The position numbers and the translations under genes were made by a program. A DNA stretch of 64,000 nucleotides. It comes from Clostridia bacterium (GTDB lineage Bacteria > Bacillota > Clostridia > Oscillospirales > CAG-272). Below are positions 15,354 to 24,064 of this stretch, piece after piece. Below the pieces are notes generated by a model. That model worked only from the letters and a program-made list of their open reading frames with translations. It was not told the origin of the DNA and did not search any database. The stretch is from NCBI GenBank assembly GCA_017463125.1, contig JAFTPV010000019.1, positions 98,835 through 162,834 on the forward strand, given 5' to 3'. Positions within the stretch are counted from its first letter, which is position 1, and the number at the start of each line of letters is the position of its first letter.

Positions 15354-16351
15354 AGGACGGAAAGCTCGAGGGGATATATATCTTCGCGGGCGAGGAGGAA
15401 TATCTGATACGGCATTATCTTTCCTCCTTGCGCTCGGCTCTCAATATAGAACCCGCGTTTGCAGTTTTTAATAATCCCGTATTTGACGGTGATGAGGTTG
15501 ATTTCTCCGCTATATCCGAGGCAATAAAGGCGCCGCCGATGATGAGCGACTATAAGCTTGTGGAATGGCGCCACGCTGATTTTGACTCTATGGGAGAAAA
15601 GGAGCTTTCCTTGCTTGAGGCTCTTATCGAAGAGGCAGAGGATTATCCGTATAGCATTATAGCCTTTACCTCGGAGGGAGAAAAGCTTGATTTCGGAACA
15701 CAGAAGAAGCCGTCTAAATTCGTAAGCAGGTTTGGAAAGCGTCTGAACCTTTTGCGCTTTGAAAAATCTACAGATAACCAGCTCTATTCGTGGTTGAAGA
15801 AGCATTTTGACGCAAGGGGCGTGAGCGTGACTCTGGATACGGTCAGAGCGTTGGTATTTCGCTCGGGACATTCAATGAACGTGCTTTACACTGAGGTGGA
15901 GAAGCTTACGGCTCTGGCTCTTGCAAGAGGACGCGATTACGTAACTGTCGATGACGTGAACGAGGTGTCTGCATCAACTCCGGAGTCAGAAACCTTTGCA
16001 CTCTCAAATGCCATAACCGAGAGAAATAAGCAGAAGGCGTACGCCGCTCTCGAAGAGCTGAAAATAAGGCGAGTTGACCCAGGTGCCGTTATGGGAATGG
16101 TGGCAAGGACGTACGACGAGCTGCTGAGCGTAGCGATGCTTCTTGAGGAGGGAAAAAATCTTTCGGATATAGAGTCGCTCCTTAAGATGAATCCTTATAA
16201 AGTAAAAATACACGCTGCTGCGGCAAAGCGTTACTCGGCAAAGCGGCTTGCCGATATAACGAATGAGCTTGCAAGAGTGGACGCAGGCTCGAAGTTCGGC
16301 GGAGTATCAGGATATACCGCCATAGAGATTTTTATATCCAAAAGCATATAA
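15323..16351 (+). CDS. holA: DNA polymerase III delta subunit
   Basis: A 342-residue clamp-loader subunit. The N-terminal domain begins GIYIFAGEEEYLIRHYL, typical of HolA; later marks are KHFDARGVSVTLDTVRALV, the lid region with VEKLTALALARG, and ESETFALSNAITERNKQKA. It opens the beta clamp within the gamma/tau complex. The usual neighbour in Firmicutes (rpsT) is not present; it overlaps the DUF1934 gene upstream and lies 33 bp before the cyclophilin gene, so a three-gene operon is likely. Confidence 0.9.
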   Translation: MDINEFKSRLKDGKLEGIYIFAGEEEYLIRHYLSSLRSALNIEPAFAVFNNPVFDGDEVDFSAISEAIKAPPMMSDYKLVEWRHADFDSMGEKELSLLEALIEEAEDYPYSIIAFTSEGEKLDFGTQKKPSKFVSRFGKRLNLLRFEKSTDNQLYSWLKKHFDARGVSVTLDTVRALVFRSGHSMNVLYTEVEKLTALALARGRDYVTVDDVNEVSASTPESETFALSNAITERNKQKAYAALEELKIRRVDPGAVMGMVARTYDELLSVAMLLEEGKNLSDIESLLKMNPYKVKIHAAAAKRYSAKRLADITNELARVDAGSKFGGVSGYTAIEIFISKSI

Positions 16352-16384
16352 ATAATAACTAAAGTTTACAAAAAGAGGTGCAAA

Positions 16385-17056
16385 ATGTCCAAAAAGAGAA
16401 AAAATTCCAATTATAAGGGAACGGCTCCTGTGAATGTAAGGAATGCCGACCCGGACGTAAGAAAAAATAGAATAATATGGATAAGCTGTTTGGTTGTTGC
16501 CGTAGTGTTGCTTGGCGCTATTATTGCCGCCTTCGTAATATCGTCTATACCTAAAATCAGCTATGTTGAAATGGACTTCGGTGATTACGGCAAGATAGTC
16601 ATAGAGGTGGACGGTGAGGCCGCTCCTGAAACGGCAAAGAACTTTATCGACCTTGTTGATGACGGATTTTACGACGGACTCACGATATTCAGAGCACAGG
16701 CGAATTTCGTAATTCAAGGCGGCAAGGACGCTAGTGCAAATCTCACAGGGATAAAGGGCGAGTTTGCATCAAACGGCTATGACAATCCGATTTCCCATAC
16801 TCGCGGCGTTATATCTATGGCGAGAACGAATGACCCAAATTCTGCAACCTCCCAGTTCTTTATCACTCTGCACGACAGCGCGACGTATTCTCTTGACGGC
16901 GGCTACGCTGCATTTGGTCACGTGGTAGAGGGAATGGACGTGGTTGACGCTATTGCAGAGGCTCTTTTGCAGTGTGACTCTGATAGCTACGGCTTCGTTT
17001 CCGACGATGACGCTATAACCATCGTTTCGGCAAAGGTGCTTGAAAACTATAAATAA
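16385..17056 (+). CDS. Membrane-anchored cyclophilin-type peptidyl-prolyl isomerase
   Basis: A 223-residue protein: a basic cytoplasmic tail (1-27), one membrane helix (about 29-52, WISCLVVAVVLLGAIIAAF), then a cyclophilin domain outside the membrane. The domain has ETAKNFIDLVDDGFYDGL, IQGGK, HTRGVISMAR and SQFFITL, which include the catalytic Arg and the FFIT/aromatic pocket. It probably folds exported proteins at proline bonds. It is placed just after holA with an AGAGGTG ribosome site. Confidence 0.9.
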   Translation: MSKKRKNSNYKGTAPVNVRNADPDVRKNRIIWISCLVVAVVLLGAIIAAFVISSIPKISYVEMDFGDYGKIVIEVDGEAAPETAKNFIDLVDDGFYDGLTIFRAQANFVIQGGKDASANLTGIKGEFASNGYDNPISHTRGVISMARTNDPNSATSQFFITLHDSATYSLDGGYAAFGHVVEGMDVVDAIAEALLQCDSDSYGFVSDDDAITIVSAKVLENYK

Positions 17057-17080
17057 AAACTATTTTTAGGTCGAAATATA

Positions 17081-17109
17081 TTGACAAGTCGGCTTACTTG
17101 TGTTAAAAT
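17081..17109 (+). promoter_or_regulatory. Sigma-A promoter of guaB
   Basis: TTGACA (17081-17086), 17 bp, TAAAAT (17104-17109). The 60-base leader shows no purine riboswitch. Confidence 0.7.
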
Positions 17110-17172
17110 ATATGCTAATTAAAAGAATAATAATATTTTAACTGTTAAAAATAAAAGAAGTGAGGAATAAAA

Positions 17173-18663
17173 ATGGCTACTTATTTCAACGAACCCTCTC
17201 ATACCTTCAGCGAGTATCTTCTCATACCCGGATATACCGACGAGAGATGTATCCCTGCAAACGTATCTCTTCGTACCCCTCTTGTTAAGTACAGAAAGGG
17301 TGAAGAGGAGTGTCCCCTTATGCTCAACATCCCCCTTGTTTCTGCTATTATGCAGTCTGTTTCCGATGACAGAATGGCAATAGCTCTTGCTAAAGAGGGC
17401 GGTATCTCTTTCATCTACGGTAACCAGACAATAGAGGACGAGGCGGCAATGGTCGCAAGAGTTAAGGGATATAAGGCAGGCTTTGTTGTAAGTGACTCAA
17501 ACCTCACCCCCGACAACACTCTTGCAGACGTTTTGGAGCTTGTTGAGAAAAACGACCACAACACTATGGCAGTAACCCATGACGGAACCGCTACGGGAAA
17601 GCTTCTCGGTATCGTTACCGGCAGAGATTACAGAGTTTCCAGAATGTCAACAGACGAGAAGGTTTCTTCCTTTATGACCCCTCTCTCGAAGCTTATTACC
17701 GCTCCCGAGGGCACGACTCTTAAGGAAGCAAACGACATTATCTGGGATAATAAGCTCAACTCTCTTCCCATAGTTGATAAGGACGGCAACCTTAAGTATT
17801 TCGTATTCCGTAAGGACTACTCACAGCATAAAGAAAATCCCCAAGAGCTTCTTGATGATAACAAGAGCTACGTAGTAGGTGCGGGCATTAACTCGCGCGA
17901 CTATGAGCAGCGCGTTCCTGCTCTCGTCGAGGCAGGCGCTGACGTTCTCTGCATCGACTCCTCCGAGGGTTACACCATCTGGCAGAAGAAAACTATCGAC
18001 TTCGTAAGAGAGAAGTACGGCGACAGCGTTAAGATCGGTGCGGGTAACATCGTTGACCGCGAGGGCTTCCGCTTCCTTGCAGAAGCAGGTGCAGACTTTA
18101 TTAAAATCGGTATCGGCGGCGGCTCTATCTGTATCACCAGAGAAACCAAGGGTATCGGACGCGGTCAGGCAAGTGCTGTAATTGAGGTTGCGGCTGCCCG
18201 TGACGAATACTATAAGGAAACCGGTATATATATTCCTATCTGCTCCGACGGAGGCATAGTTCACGATTATCACATGACCCTTGCTCTTGCAATGGGCGCA
18301 GACTTTATGATGCTCGGCAGATATTTCGCAAGATTTGACGAGTCCCCCACACCCAAGACTATGGTAAACGGTCAGTACGTTAAGGAGTACTGGGGCGAGG
18401 GCTCAAACCGTGCGCGCAATTGGCAGCGCTACGACCTCGGCGGTAAGGCAAAGCTCTCCTTCGAGGAAGGCGTTGACTCGTACGTAACATACGCAGGACC
18501 TCTTCACGATAACGTTGAGAAATCTCTCTACAAAGTAAAGTCCACGATGTGCAACTGCGGCGCTATCACTATCGAGGAGCTTCAGCAGAAGGCGAAGATG
18601 ACGCTTGTTTCGGCGACATCGATAGTTGAGGGTGGATACCACGACGTCACGTTAAGAAAATAA
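17173..18663 (+). CDS. guaB: IMP dehydrogenase, Tritrichomonas-like type
   Basis: A 496-residue enzyme converting IMP to XMP with NAD+, the step before GMP synthase. A TIM barrel is interrupted by two CBS domains (about 100-220). The catalytic loop is [10 protein letters not shown] with Cys320, and the mobile flap is [14 protein letters not shown], whose Arg-Tyr pair activates water. The loop, the [20 protein letters not shown] segment, the flap and the C-terminal KSTMCNCGA all follow the sequence known for the IMPDH of the protozoan Tritrichomonas foetus rather than the usual bacterial GPGSICTTR form. It has its own promoter. The glutaminase-less guaA lies elsewhere in the window (9632-10633). 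Confidence 0.93.
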   Translation: MATYFNEPSHTFSEYLLIPGYTDERCIPANVSLRTPLVKYRKGEEECPLMLNIPLVSAIMQSVSDDRMAIALAKEGGISFIYGNQTIEDEAAMVARVKGYKAGFVVSDSNLTPDNTLADVLELVEKNDHNTMAVTHDGTATGKLLGIVTGRDYRVSRMSTDEKVSSFMTPLSKLITAPEGTTLKEANDIIWDNKLNSLPIVDKDGNLKYFVFRKDYSQHKENPQELLDDNKSYVVGAGINSRDYEQRVPALVEAGADVLCIDSSEGYTIWQKKTIDFVREKYGDSVKIGAGNIVDREGFRFLAEAGADFIKIGIGGGSICITRETKGIGRGQASAVIEVAAARDEYYKETGIYIPICSDGGIVHDYHMTLALAMGADFMMLGRYFARFDESPTPKTMVNGQYVKEYWGEGSNRARNWQRYDLGGKAKLSFEEGVDSYVTYAGPLHDNVEKSLYKVKSTMCNCGAITIEELQQKAKMTLVSATSIVEGGYHDVTLRK

Positions 18664-18697
18664 AAATCGAAGGTCATATTTGGCGATATGTGCCGTT

Positions 18698-18844
18698 TTC
18701 TCCCGCTCGCAGTAGGTCACTACAGCTTCGGGGAGAAGAACGCCCCATCTCACCTAAATCTGTCTCTCCGATTTAAGTGCCTCACTCGGTGTTTGGTAAA
18801 ACAATAAAAACAAAGAATTTCGTGTCTCTCGGGGCACGAAATTC
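18698..18844 (+). other. Structured leader with three hairpins before asnA
   Basis: The 207-bp gap between guaB and asnA has three stems: TTCTCCC with GGGAGAA (18698-18737, with an inner GTAG/CTAC), a 9-pair stem with one mismatch at 18751-18779, and a perfect 10-bp stem GAATTTCGTG/CACGAAATTC at 18815-18844. None is followed by a U-run. The last two carry a similar TCTCTC loop. It may be a cis-regulatory RNA or processing region; no known class was recognised. Confidence 0.5.
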
Positions 18845-18870
18845 CACTTTAATAATAAGGAAAAGCAAAA

Positions 18871-19878
18871 ATGAGCAAACTCTTCATTCCCGAAAATTAC
18901 ACACCCGTCCTAGACGTATACGATACGCAGAAGGCTATATCCTTTATAAAGCAGACGTTTCAGGCGCGTCTTGCGTCGGCCCTGCATCTTAAGCGCGTAT
19001 CAGCGCCCCTCTTCGTTACCGAGAGCTCGGGACTTAACGATAATCTGAATGGCACGGAGCGCCCTGTCAGCTTTGATATTCCCGATGCGGACGAGGTAGG
19101 TCAGGTCGTTCACTCGCTTGCGAAGTGGAAGAGGCAGGCGTTGAAGGAATACCGCTTTTACGTCGGCAACGGTCTTTACACCGATATGAACGCTATCCGT
19201 CGCGATGAGGAGCTTGACAATATTCACTCCATATACGTAGACCAGTGGGACTGGGAAAAGATAATAACGAGAGAGGACAGAAGCCTCGATTATCTTAAGG
19301 AAATAGCGCAAAAAATCGTCAACGTCATCTGCGACACAAGCGAGCTTCTGCGTGTGGATTTTCCGCAGCTCAAGGTTAAGCTTAAAAGAGAACTTTTTGC
19401 TATCACCACCTCGGAGCTTGAGGATATGTACCCAGAGCTTACCCCGAAGCAGCGCGAGGACGCGATCACTCGTGAGCACGGAACGGTGCTTCTTATGCAG
19501 ATAGGCGGCAAGCTTAAGAGCGGCAAGCCCCACGACGGCAGAGCCCCCGACTACGACGACTGGGAGCTGAACGGAGATATCCTTTTCTATAACGAGGTTC
19601 TCGGACATTCCTTTGAGATATCGTCTATGGGTATCAGAGTTGATGAAAAATCTCTTGATAAGCAGCTCACCGAGCGCGGCTGTGACGATAGAAGAAATCT
19701 GCCTTTCCACAAAGCACTTCTCGCGGGCGAGTTGCCCCTCACGATCGGCGGCGGTATAGGTCAATCACGACTCTGTATGCTGATGATGGGATCGGCTCAT
19801 ATTGGCGAGGTGCAGTCGAGCATCTGGGATAAGGCAACAATCGAAGGCTGCAAAGCGGCAGGCATCAGACTGCTTTAA
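18871..19878 (+). CDS. asnA: Aspartate-ammonia ligase (asparagine synthetase A)
   Basis: A 335-residue enzyme with the fold of class II aminoacyl-tRNA synthetases that makes asparagine from aspartate, ATP and ammonia. Landmarks are YDTQKAISFIKQTFQ at the N-terminus, SGLNDNLNGTERPVSFD, the AIRRDEELDNIHSIYVDQWDWE block, and the C-terminal LPLTIGGGIGQSRLCML, the ATP-binding motif 3. Length matches E. coli AsnA (330). It uses free ammonia, like the GuaA form here. It sits behind a hairpin-rich leader and ends at a shared bidirectional terminator. Confidence 0.95.
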   Translation: MSKLFIPENYTPVLDVYDTQKAISFIKQTFQARLASALHLKRVSAPLFVTESSGLNDNLNGTERPVSFDIPDADEVGQVVHSLAKWKRQALKEYRFYVGNGLYTDMNAIRRDEELDNIHSIYVDQWDWEKIITREDRSLDYLKEIAQKIVNVICDTSELLRVDFPQLKVKLKRELFAITTSELEDMYPELTPKQREDAITREHGTVLLMQIGGKLKSGKPHDGRAPDYDDWELNGDILFYNEVLGHSFEISSMGIRVDEKSLDKQLTERGCDDRRNLPFHKALLAGELPLTIGGGIGQSRLCMLMMGSAHIGEVQSSIWDKATIEGCKAAGIRLL

Positions 19879-19881
19879 TAT

Positions 19882-19914
19882 AAAAAGAGCAAGCTATTAC
19901 TGCTTGCTCTTTTT
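19882..19914. terminator. Bidirectional terminator between asnA and birA
   Basis: AAAAAGAGCAAGC pairs with GCTTGCTCTTTTT (13 bp), T-tracts on both strands, between convergent genes. Confidence 0.9.
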
Positions 19915-19919
19915 GTCAA

Positions 19920-20720
19920 TTATTTCCCCTTAATGCTAACCTCGCCGGTGAAGAGATGCTCTTCCTTGCCGTCCTTGGTTTCAATGATGAGCGAATAGTC
20001 GGGAGCTAGGGCCTTTACAGTAGCGTCATAACTTTCGTTAGGCTTTATTACCTTAACTTGTTTTCCTATGGTATTAAGGCGCGAGGCGTAAGCCGCGAAA
20101 ACCTCATTAGAGTCAAAATTTTTGACGCCGTCAATGATTTTTTGGGTAAGCCTTGCCGTGAATTCTTCTCTTGAGATTTTCTTTCCCGACGCCTCCTCTA
20201 TGGAGATCGCAATATCGGAAATTTCGTTTGGAAATGCTGTTTTGTAAATATTTATTCCCAAACCACACACTAAATAGGCGATATTACCCTCGGAATCCAT
20301 CTCGCCCTCAACTAAAATCCCGGCGAGCTTTTTGTCGCTTGCATACAGGTCGTTTACCCACTTTATACTTGGAGAAATATCGGTCAGCTCTTCCACGCAC
20401 TCGGAGAGCATCACTGCCGCAAAGGGCGTAAATTTCGTTATGGCAGAGCCTTTTTTATCGGGGTAGAGCAGTAGTGAAATATATATTCCTGCGCCGGATG
20501 CGGAGTGAAAGCTTTTACCGAGTCTGCCTCTGCCCGCCGTTTGAGAATCCGCTATAAATATGGTGGGCGCTCTTTCGGCAACGTGGGACCTTGCATATTC
20601 CTTTGCTCTGGTATTTGTTGAGTCGGTTTCGCTGTAATAAAATATTTTCGGTGTAGCGGCGCCAAGACCTTTTATCGCGGATTTGATTTTTTCTATATCG
20701 AGCTTGTGTTCGTTTTTCAT
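19920..20720 (-). CDS. birA: Biotin-[acetyl-CoA carboxylase] ligase, monofunctional
   Basis: A 266-residue biotin protein ligase. It shows the biotin/ATP motif TAGRGRLGKSF (about 61-71), KWVNDLY, KLAGILVEGE and LVCGLGINIY, then a short C-terminal SH3-like domain. The N-terminal winged-helix repressor domain of bifunctional BirA is missing, so it should not act as a DNA-binding regulator. Its start overlaps the stop of the 947-residue lipoprotein gene by four bases, so it is translated from that transcript. Confidence 0.92.
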   Translation of the reverse strand: MKNEHKLDIEKIKSAIKGLGAATPKIFYYSETDSTNTRAKEYARSHVAERAPTIFIADSQTAGRGRLGKSFHSASGAGIYISLLLYPDKKGSAITKFTPFAAVMLSECVEELTDISPSIKWVNDLYASDKKLAGILVEGEMDSEGNIAYLVCGLGINIYKTAFPNEISDIAISIEEASGKKISREEFTARLTQKIIDGVKNFDSNEVFAAYASRLNTIGKQVKVIKPNESYDATVKALAPDYSLIIETKDGKEEHLFTGEVSIKGK

Positions 20721-23560
20721 TTTGCCCCCAAAGGAAGTTCGTTGTATTCGATATTATCTTGGGCAAACACGACGTTATCAACCGTCAGCGTTGCTTCGGC
20801 AGAATTAAGCGAATAGAATCGCATTTTATCTATCTTGGTGGTGTCGGGAGCATCGTTTTTATGAGAGTTGTAGTAATTATCGCTGACATAGACGAGCTTT
20901 TTGTCGATAAACACCTTTACTCTGACACCTCCGCCGTCGAGGGCATAATATTCAACGCCTAGGTTGAATTTTGTATCCGCTGCAATGCCGTCTGCCATAA
21001 GCTGCTCTCTTCTCGTAGTAGCGTCAGAGGTGCTGGACACGTCGGATACGGTTATATATCCGTTTTTATAACCGATAGCCATCATATAAGCCCGCTTGCC
21101 GTCGGAGTCGCCGAACATTATTTGATAAACGGTGCTGCTGCCGGATATGCCGCCTACTGCAATATCAGCAAAGAACATTACGGCATTATAGTCTTCTTTA
21201 AGCTGAGGCGCGATATACAGGCTATCGTTTGCGCCGGACGTGGTTGTGAAAACGAGCGTTGTGTTTTCCGCGTCCTTTACAATTTCGACCTCTGCACCGT
21301 CAGATACAAGATTTGAGCTGACTCTATCAGACGGGGAGGCTTCCTCAAAGTCTATTAGGTCGTAAGAGGAAAGATGCTGAGGCTGTTTCTTCTTTAACTC
21401 GAGGTTCTTTTCTTCAATTATCTTTACGTATTCTCGGAATTCGGTTTTTCCGAATAGGCTAGGCTTGTAGCCCGTAAGCTCCAACGCCTTCATTATATTT
21501 CCGATAAGGCCGGTTGATGAAATTCCCGTAGCGTTCACGTCACCCTCGTTTGAGCCGGAAATTGCAACAGGCAGTCCCTGCGAGGTGCTGGAAGAATGTG
21601 TCGGAGTGTAGGAGAACGAGCCGTCAGCCTTCTGGAAGACGGAAATTTTTTCTTTTGATTTCAGGATTGCATCGGGTGCGGAGAGCAAAAGCTCGTTTAC
21701 GATACCGTCAGCCACCGCCTCGTCTGCCTCTGTTCCGTAATTTCTCAGGTTAGTGACTATATTGCCGATAGAGTACCACGTGTTGTATAGGTCAACGACG
21801 GCGCCCATAGTCTCGTCCGAGGTTATAGCGTCTATGGCAGAGCGAGCCGCTGCCGCAGCATTTGGCATAGGTGCCTTTGCCGAGTTGTAAATCCCTGAGA
21901 TTTTAAGCAGGCCGTTTACTCCGTAGTAGTTGGCTGTGTGGTGCCAGTGTCCCGTTTCCTCATTCTGATGCTTGTTCAGCCACTCTATAAGAATCGACAT
22001 CAGGCTGTAATCCTCACCGTCCGCCCGAAGCCCCTCGTCTCTTTTCAAAATCTCGGAGGTTTGGGAGGTCAGCTCGTTACCTATACTGTACGAGTGGTTA
22101 TAGATATTACGCTTCTCGTTTGTTTCAAAGTTTTCAAGATACGCGACAAAGCTTGCTTTATCGGTGATATTAGTGTTTACGGTAGTGGGAATTACGCACG
22201 ACACCGCATAAACCGCAGATTGCCTTAACGGAAGGGTAAGTGCGGCTGACGTGCTGTTTTGCCCCTTCATTGTGCCTGGGGTGTCATATAGAGGCAAAAC
22301 ACCGAACTTTTTGAGGATATTTTCTGACCAGCCAAGGTCGCGAGAACGTCTTGACGTATGGGAGTCTGTCAGCTCCTTTGGCCATTGGGGGTGATAGAAA
22401 TAGCCGTTAGGATCCTGGAGGGATCTGACGAAGGATATTATCTGCTCGCCCATAAAATCGGGAAGCTCCTTTGCGTAGTTGTCTGCCATTCCAGAGGAAA
22501 TAATGAAATTCAAGGCTTGGTTAGTGCTCTCTACGTCGGGGAGCAGGGGATAGGTTACGCCATTATACGTGACGGTGTCGTTATCTCTTGCGCTGTTTGA
22601 GTAATAGTAACCGCCTATCGCGGGCTCGTATAGATATGCATACCATTTCGTCATCTCCGGCGTATAGAGCGAGTAGAGCTCCTTAAGAGCAGAAACAAAT
22701 TTCTCGGCGTTCTGCGCTCCTATGCGCTCTGTAAGATGCTCTGACAACTTTTTCCACTCGGAAGCGCGCTTTTCTGCATCATAGGCCTCATAATATTCCG
22801 TAACGTAGATTGACTTATTATAAACAACGCCGGGTGTCAATATAAGCTCGCTCTTTACGCAATTATCAAGAAAATATTTCAAGAGCAGCTCTCGTGAGGT
22901 TTCCGACTCGCAATCGGAGTATGCCAGAGCTAAAGAGGTACCGTCAGAGTATATAAGGAAAGATAAAGCGTTCTCCGCCGTGATTTTTTCAAGCTCCGAG
23001 TAGGCCTTTGCCGATATATCACGGTCGGTTTTTCCGATTACTATCTCGTGGTACATCTTCTCTTTACTCTCGTCCTGTATGATGCTTGAAATAGCGGATG
23101 CCTCGGCACTTACCGAATCCATAATCTCCTCTGCGATAGCTTTGTCGGCGGCATCGCCGTTATGTACGAAATAAAGATAGGAATATTTGCCGTATATGAG
23201 GTTTTCAGCTTCCTTTTCCCAAACGGCAATGAAGTGCTTGTTTTCGGTAATTTTTCTCGCAAAGCTCCATAGCTCGCCGTCCTCTGCATTGCTCTCACGC
23301 CAACCAAGCAGCCTGTATCCGTCAACCTGAGGCAGTGACGGCTTTCTTACCCTATCCATATATTTAATGCTTTGCGGCTCTATGGTAACGTTTGCAACTC
23401 CGGTGTCAAAGGTGACGCTGAAGTATTGATTTTCTATATCCGAATCACCGCCGTTGTTGGTGTTCTCCCCGGAATTGCTGCTTGCACCCGGGGCAATCTC
23501 ACAGGAGGCAAAGCATAAAATTGAGAATAGGGCTATGCATATAAAAAGCTTTAATTTCAT
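20717..23560 (-). CDS. Large surface lipoprotein with B-repeat module and helical toroid-like region
   Basis: A 947-residue protein. The signal peptide ends in a lipobox FASC (Cys20), followed by a Ser/Asn/Gly linker. Residues about 47-115 form one Listeria-Bacteroides-type repeat (VTFDTGVANVTI, DGYRLLGWRES, FIAVWEK). Next is an alpha/beta region with EIVIGKTDRD, as in accessory N-domains of glycosidases. A helical section of about 270-690 has NGYFYHP, NEETGHWHHTANYYGVNGLLK and similar repeats, like the (alpha/alpha) toroids of polysaccharide lyases. The C-terminal 200 residues look like a concanavalin-type beta sandwich. Probably binds or cleaves a glycan at the surface; not proven. It overlaps birA by four bases. 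Confidence 0.75.
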   Translation of the reverse strand: MKLKLFICIALFSILCFASCEIAPGASSNSGENTNNGGDSDIENQYFSVTFDTGVANVTIEPQSIKYMDRVRKPSLPQVDGYRLLGWRESNAEDGELWSFARKITENKHFIAVWEKEAENLIYGKYSYLYFVHNGDAADKAIAEEIMDSVSAEASAISSIIQDESKEKMYHEIVIGKTDRDISAKAYSELEKITAENALSFLIYSDGTSLALAYSDCESETSRELLLKYFLDNCVKSELILTPGVVYNKSIYVTEYYEAYDAEKRASEWKKLSEHLTERIGAQNAEKFVSALKELYSLYTPEMTKWYAYLYEPAIGGYYYSNSARDNDTVTYNGVTYPLLPDVESTNQALNFIISSGMADNYAKELPDFMGEQIISFVRSLQDPNGYFYHPQWPKELTDSHTSRRSRDLGWSENILKKFGVLPLYDTPGTMKGQNSTSAALTLPLRQSAVYAVSCVIPTTVNTNITDKASFVAYLENFETNEKRNIYNHSYSIGNELTSQTSEILKRDEGLRADGEDYSLMSILIEWLNKHQNEETGHWHHTANYYGVNGLLKISGIYNSAKAPMPNAAAAARSAIDAITSDETMGAVVDLYNTWYSIGNIVTNLRNYGTEADEAVADGIVNELLLSAPDAILKSKEKISVFQKADGSFSYTPTHSSSTSQGLPVAISGSNEGDVNATGISSTGLIGNIMKALELTGYKPSLFGKTEFREYVKIIEEKNLELKKKQPQHLSSYDLIDFEEASPSDRVSSNLVSDGAEVEIVKDAENTTLVFTTTSGANDSLYIAPQLKEDYNAVMFFADIAVGGISGSSTVYQIMFGDSDGKRAYMMAIGYKNGYITVSDVSSTSDATTRREQLMADGIAADTKFNLGVEYYALDGGGVRVKVFIDKKLVYVSDNYYNSHKNDAPDTTKIDKMRFYSLNSAEATLTVDNVVFAQDNIEYNELPLGAK

Positions 23561-23782
23561 AATTTTCCTCCTTAATAATAAGAATAATGCATTTCCACAT
23601 CAATTTTATCATTTTTAGAAATAAATGTCAATCTATTTGCGGTATTTAGCTATTAAAGGATAATAATAACTGCTCTGAATTGATATTTTCCCCGAAAACA
23701 AGGAAAATCGGTTGTTTTTTATTACCAATATTCCAAGAAGGTCCGTAATTAAAACAAGCGAATTCATTTTTTTGATTAACTA

Positions 23783-23811
23783 TTGACAATTGTAAAAATT
23801 TATATTATAAT
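23783..23811 (+). promoter_or_regulatory. Sigma-A promoter of the ileS T-box transcript
   Basis: TTGACA (23783-23788), 17 bp, TATAAT (23806-23811); transcription would begin just before the T-box leader. The stretch 23561-23780 is AT-rich and shows nothing else recognisable. Confidence 0.85.
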
Positions 23812-23820
23812 ATTCTAAAA

Positions 23821-24035
23821 GGCTATGACGGAGAGAGTAGCGAAGAGAAGGCTTAAAGAGAGTCGGCGTTTGGTGCGAGCCGACAGTTAGTATCTTTTGT
23901 GAAGATCACTCCCGAGCCGTGTGCCCCAATACAGTAAGGCATGCCGCAGGCTCAGCGTAATCGGAGCGCGTATTGGTTGATGCGTGAAATAGGTGGTATT
24001 ATGTCCGTTTCCGTGTTGGAGGCGGCTTTTTTATT
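23821..24035 (+). ncRNA. T-box riboswitch (isoleucine) controlling ileS
   Basis: A leader of about 215 bases. Stem I carries GAGAGTCGGCG with a GGTG distal loop, and its 3' side holds the candidate specifier ATC (23892-23894), an isoleucine codon. The T-box bulge sequence AGGTGGTA lies at 23991-23998. The terminator stem CCGTTTCC/GGAGGCGG with TTTTTT (24004-24033) competes with the antiterminator. Uncharged tRNA-Ile should bind and allow read-through into ileS. Confidence 0.9.
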
Positions 24036-24064
24036 GTAATAAATAACGGTTGGAGATAAAAACT

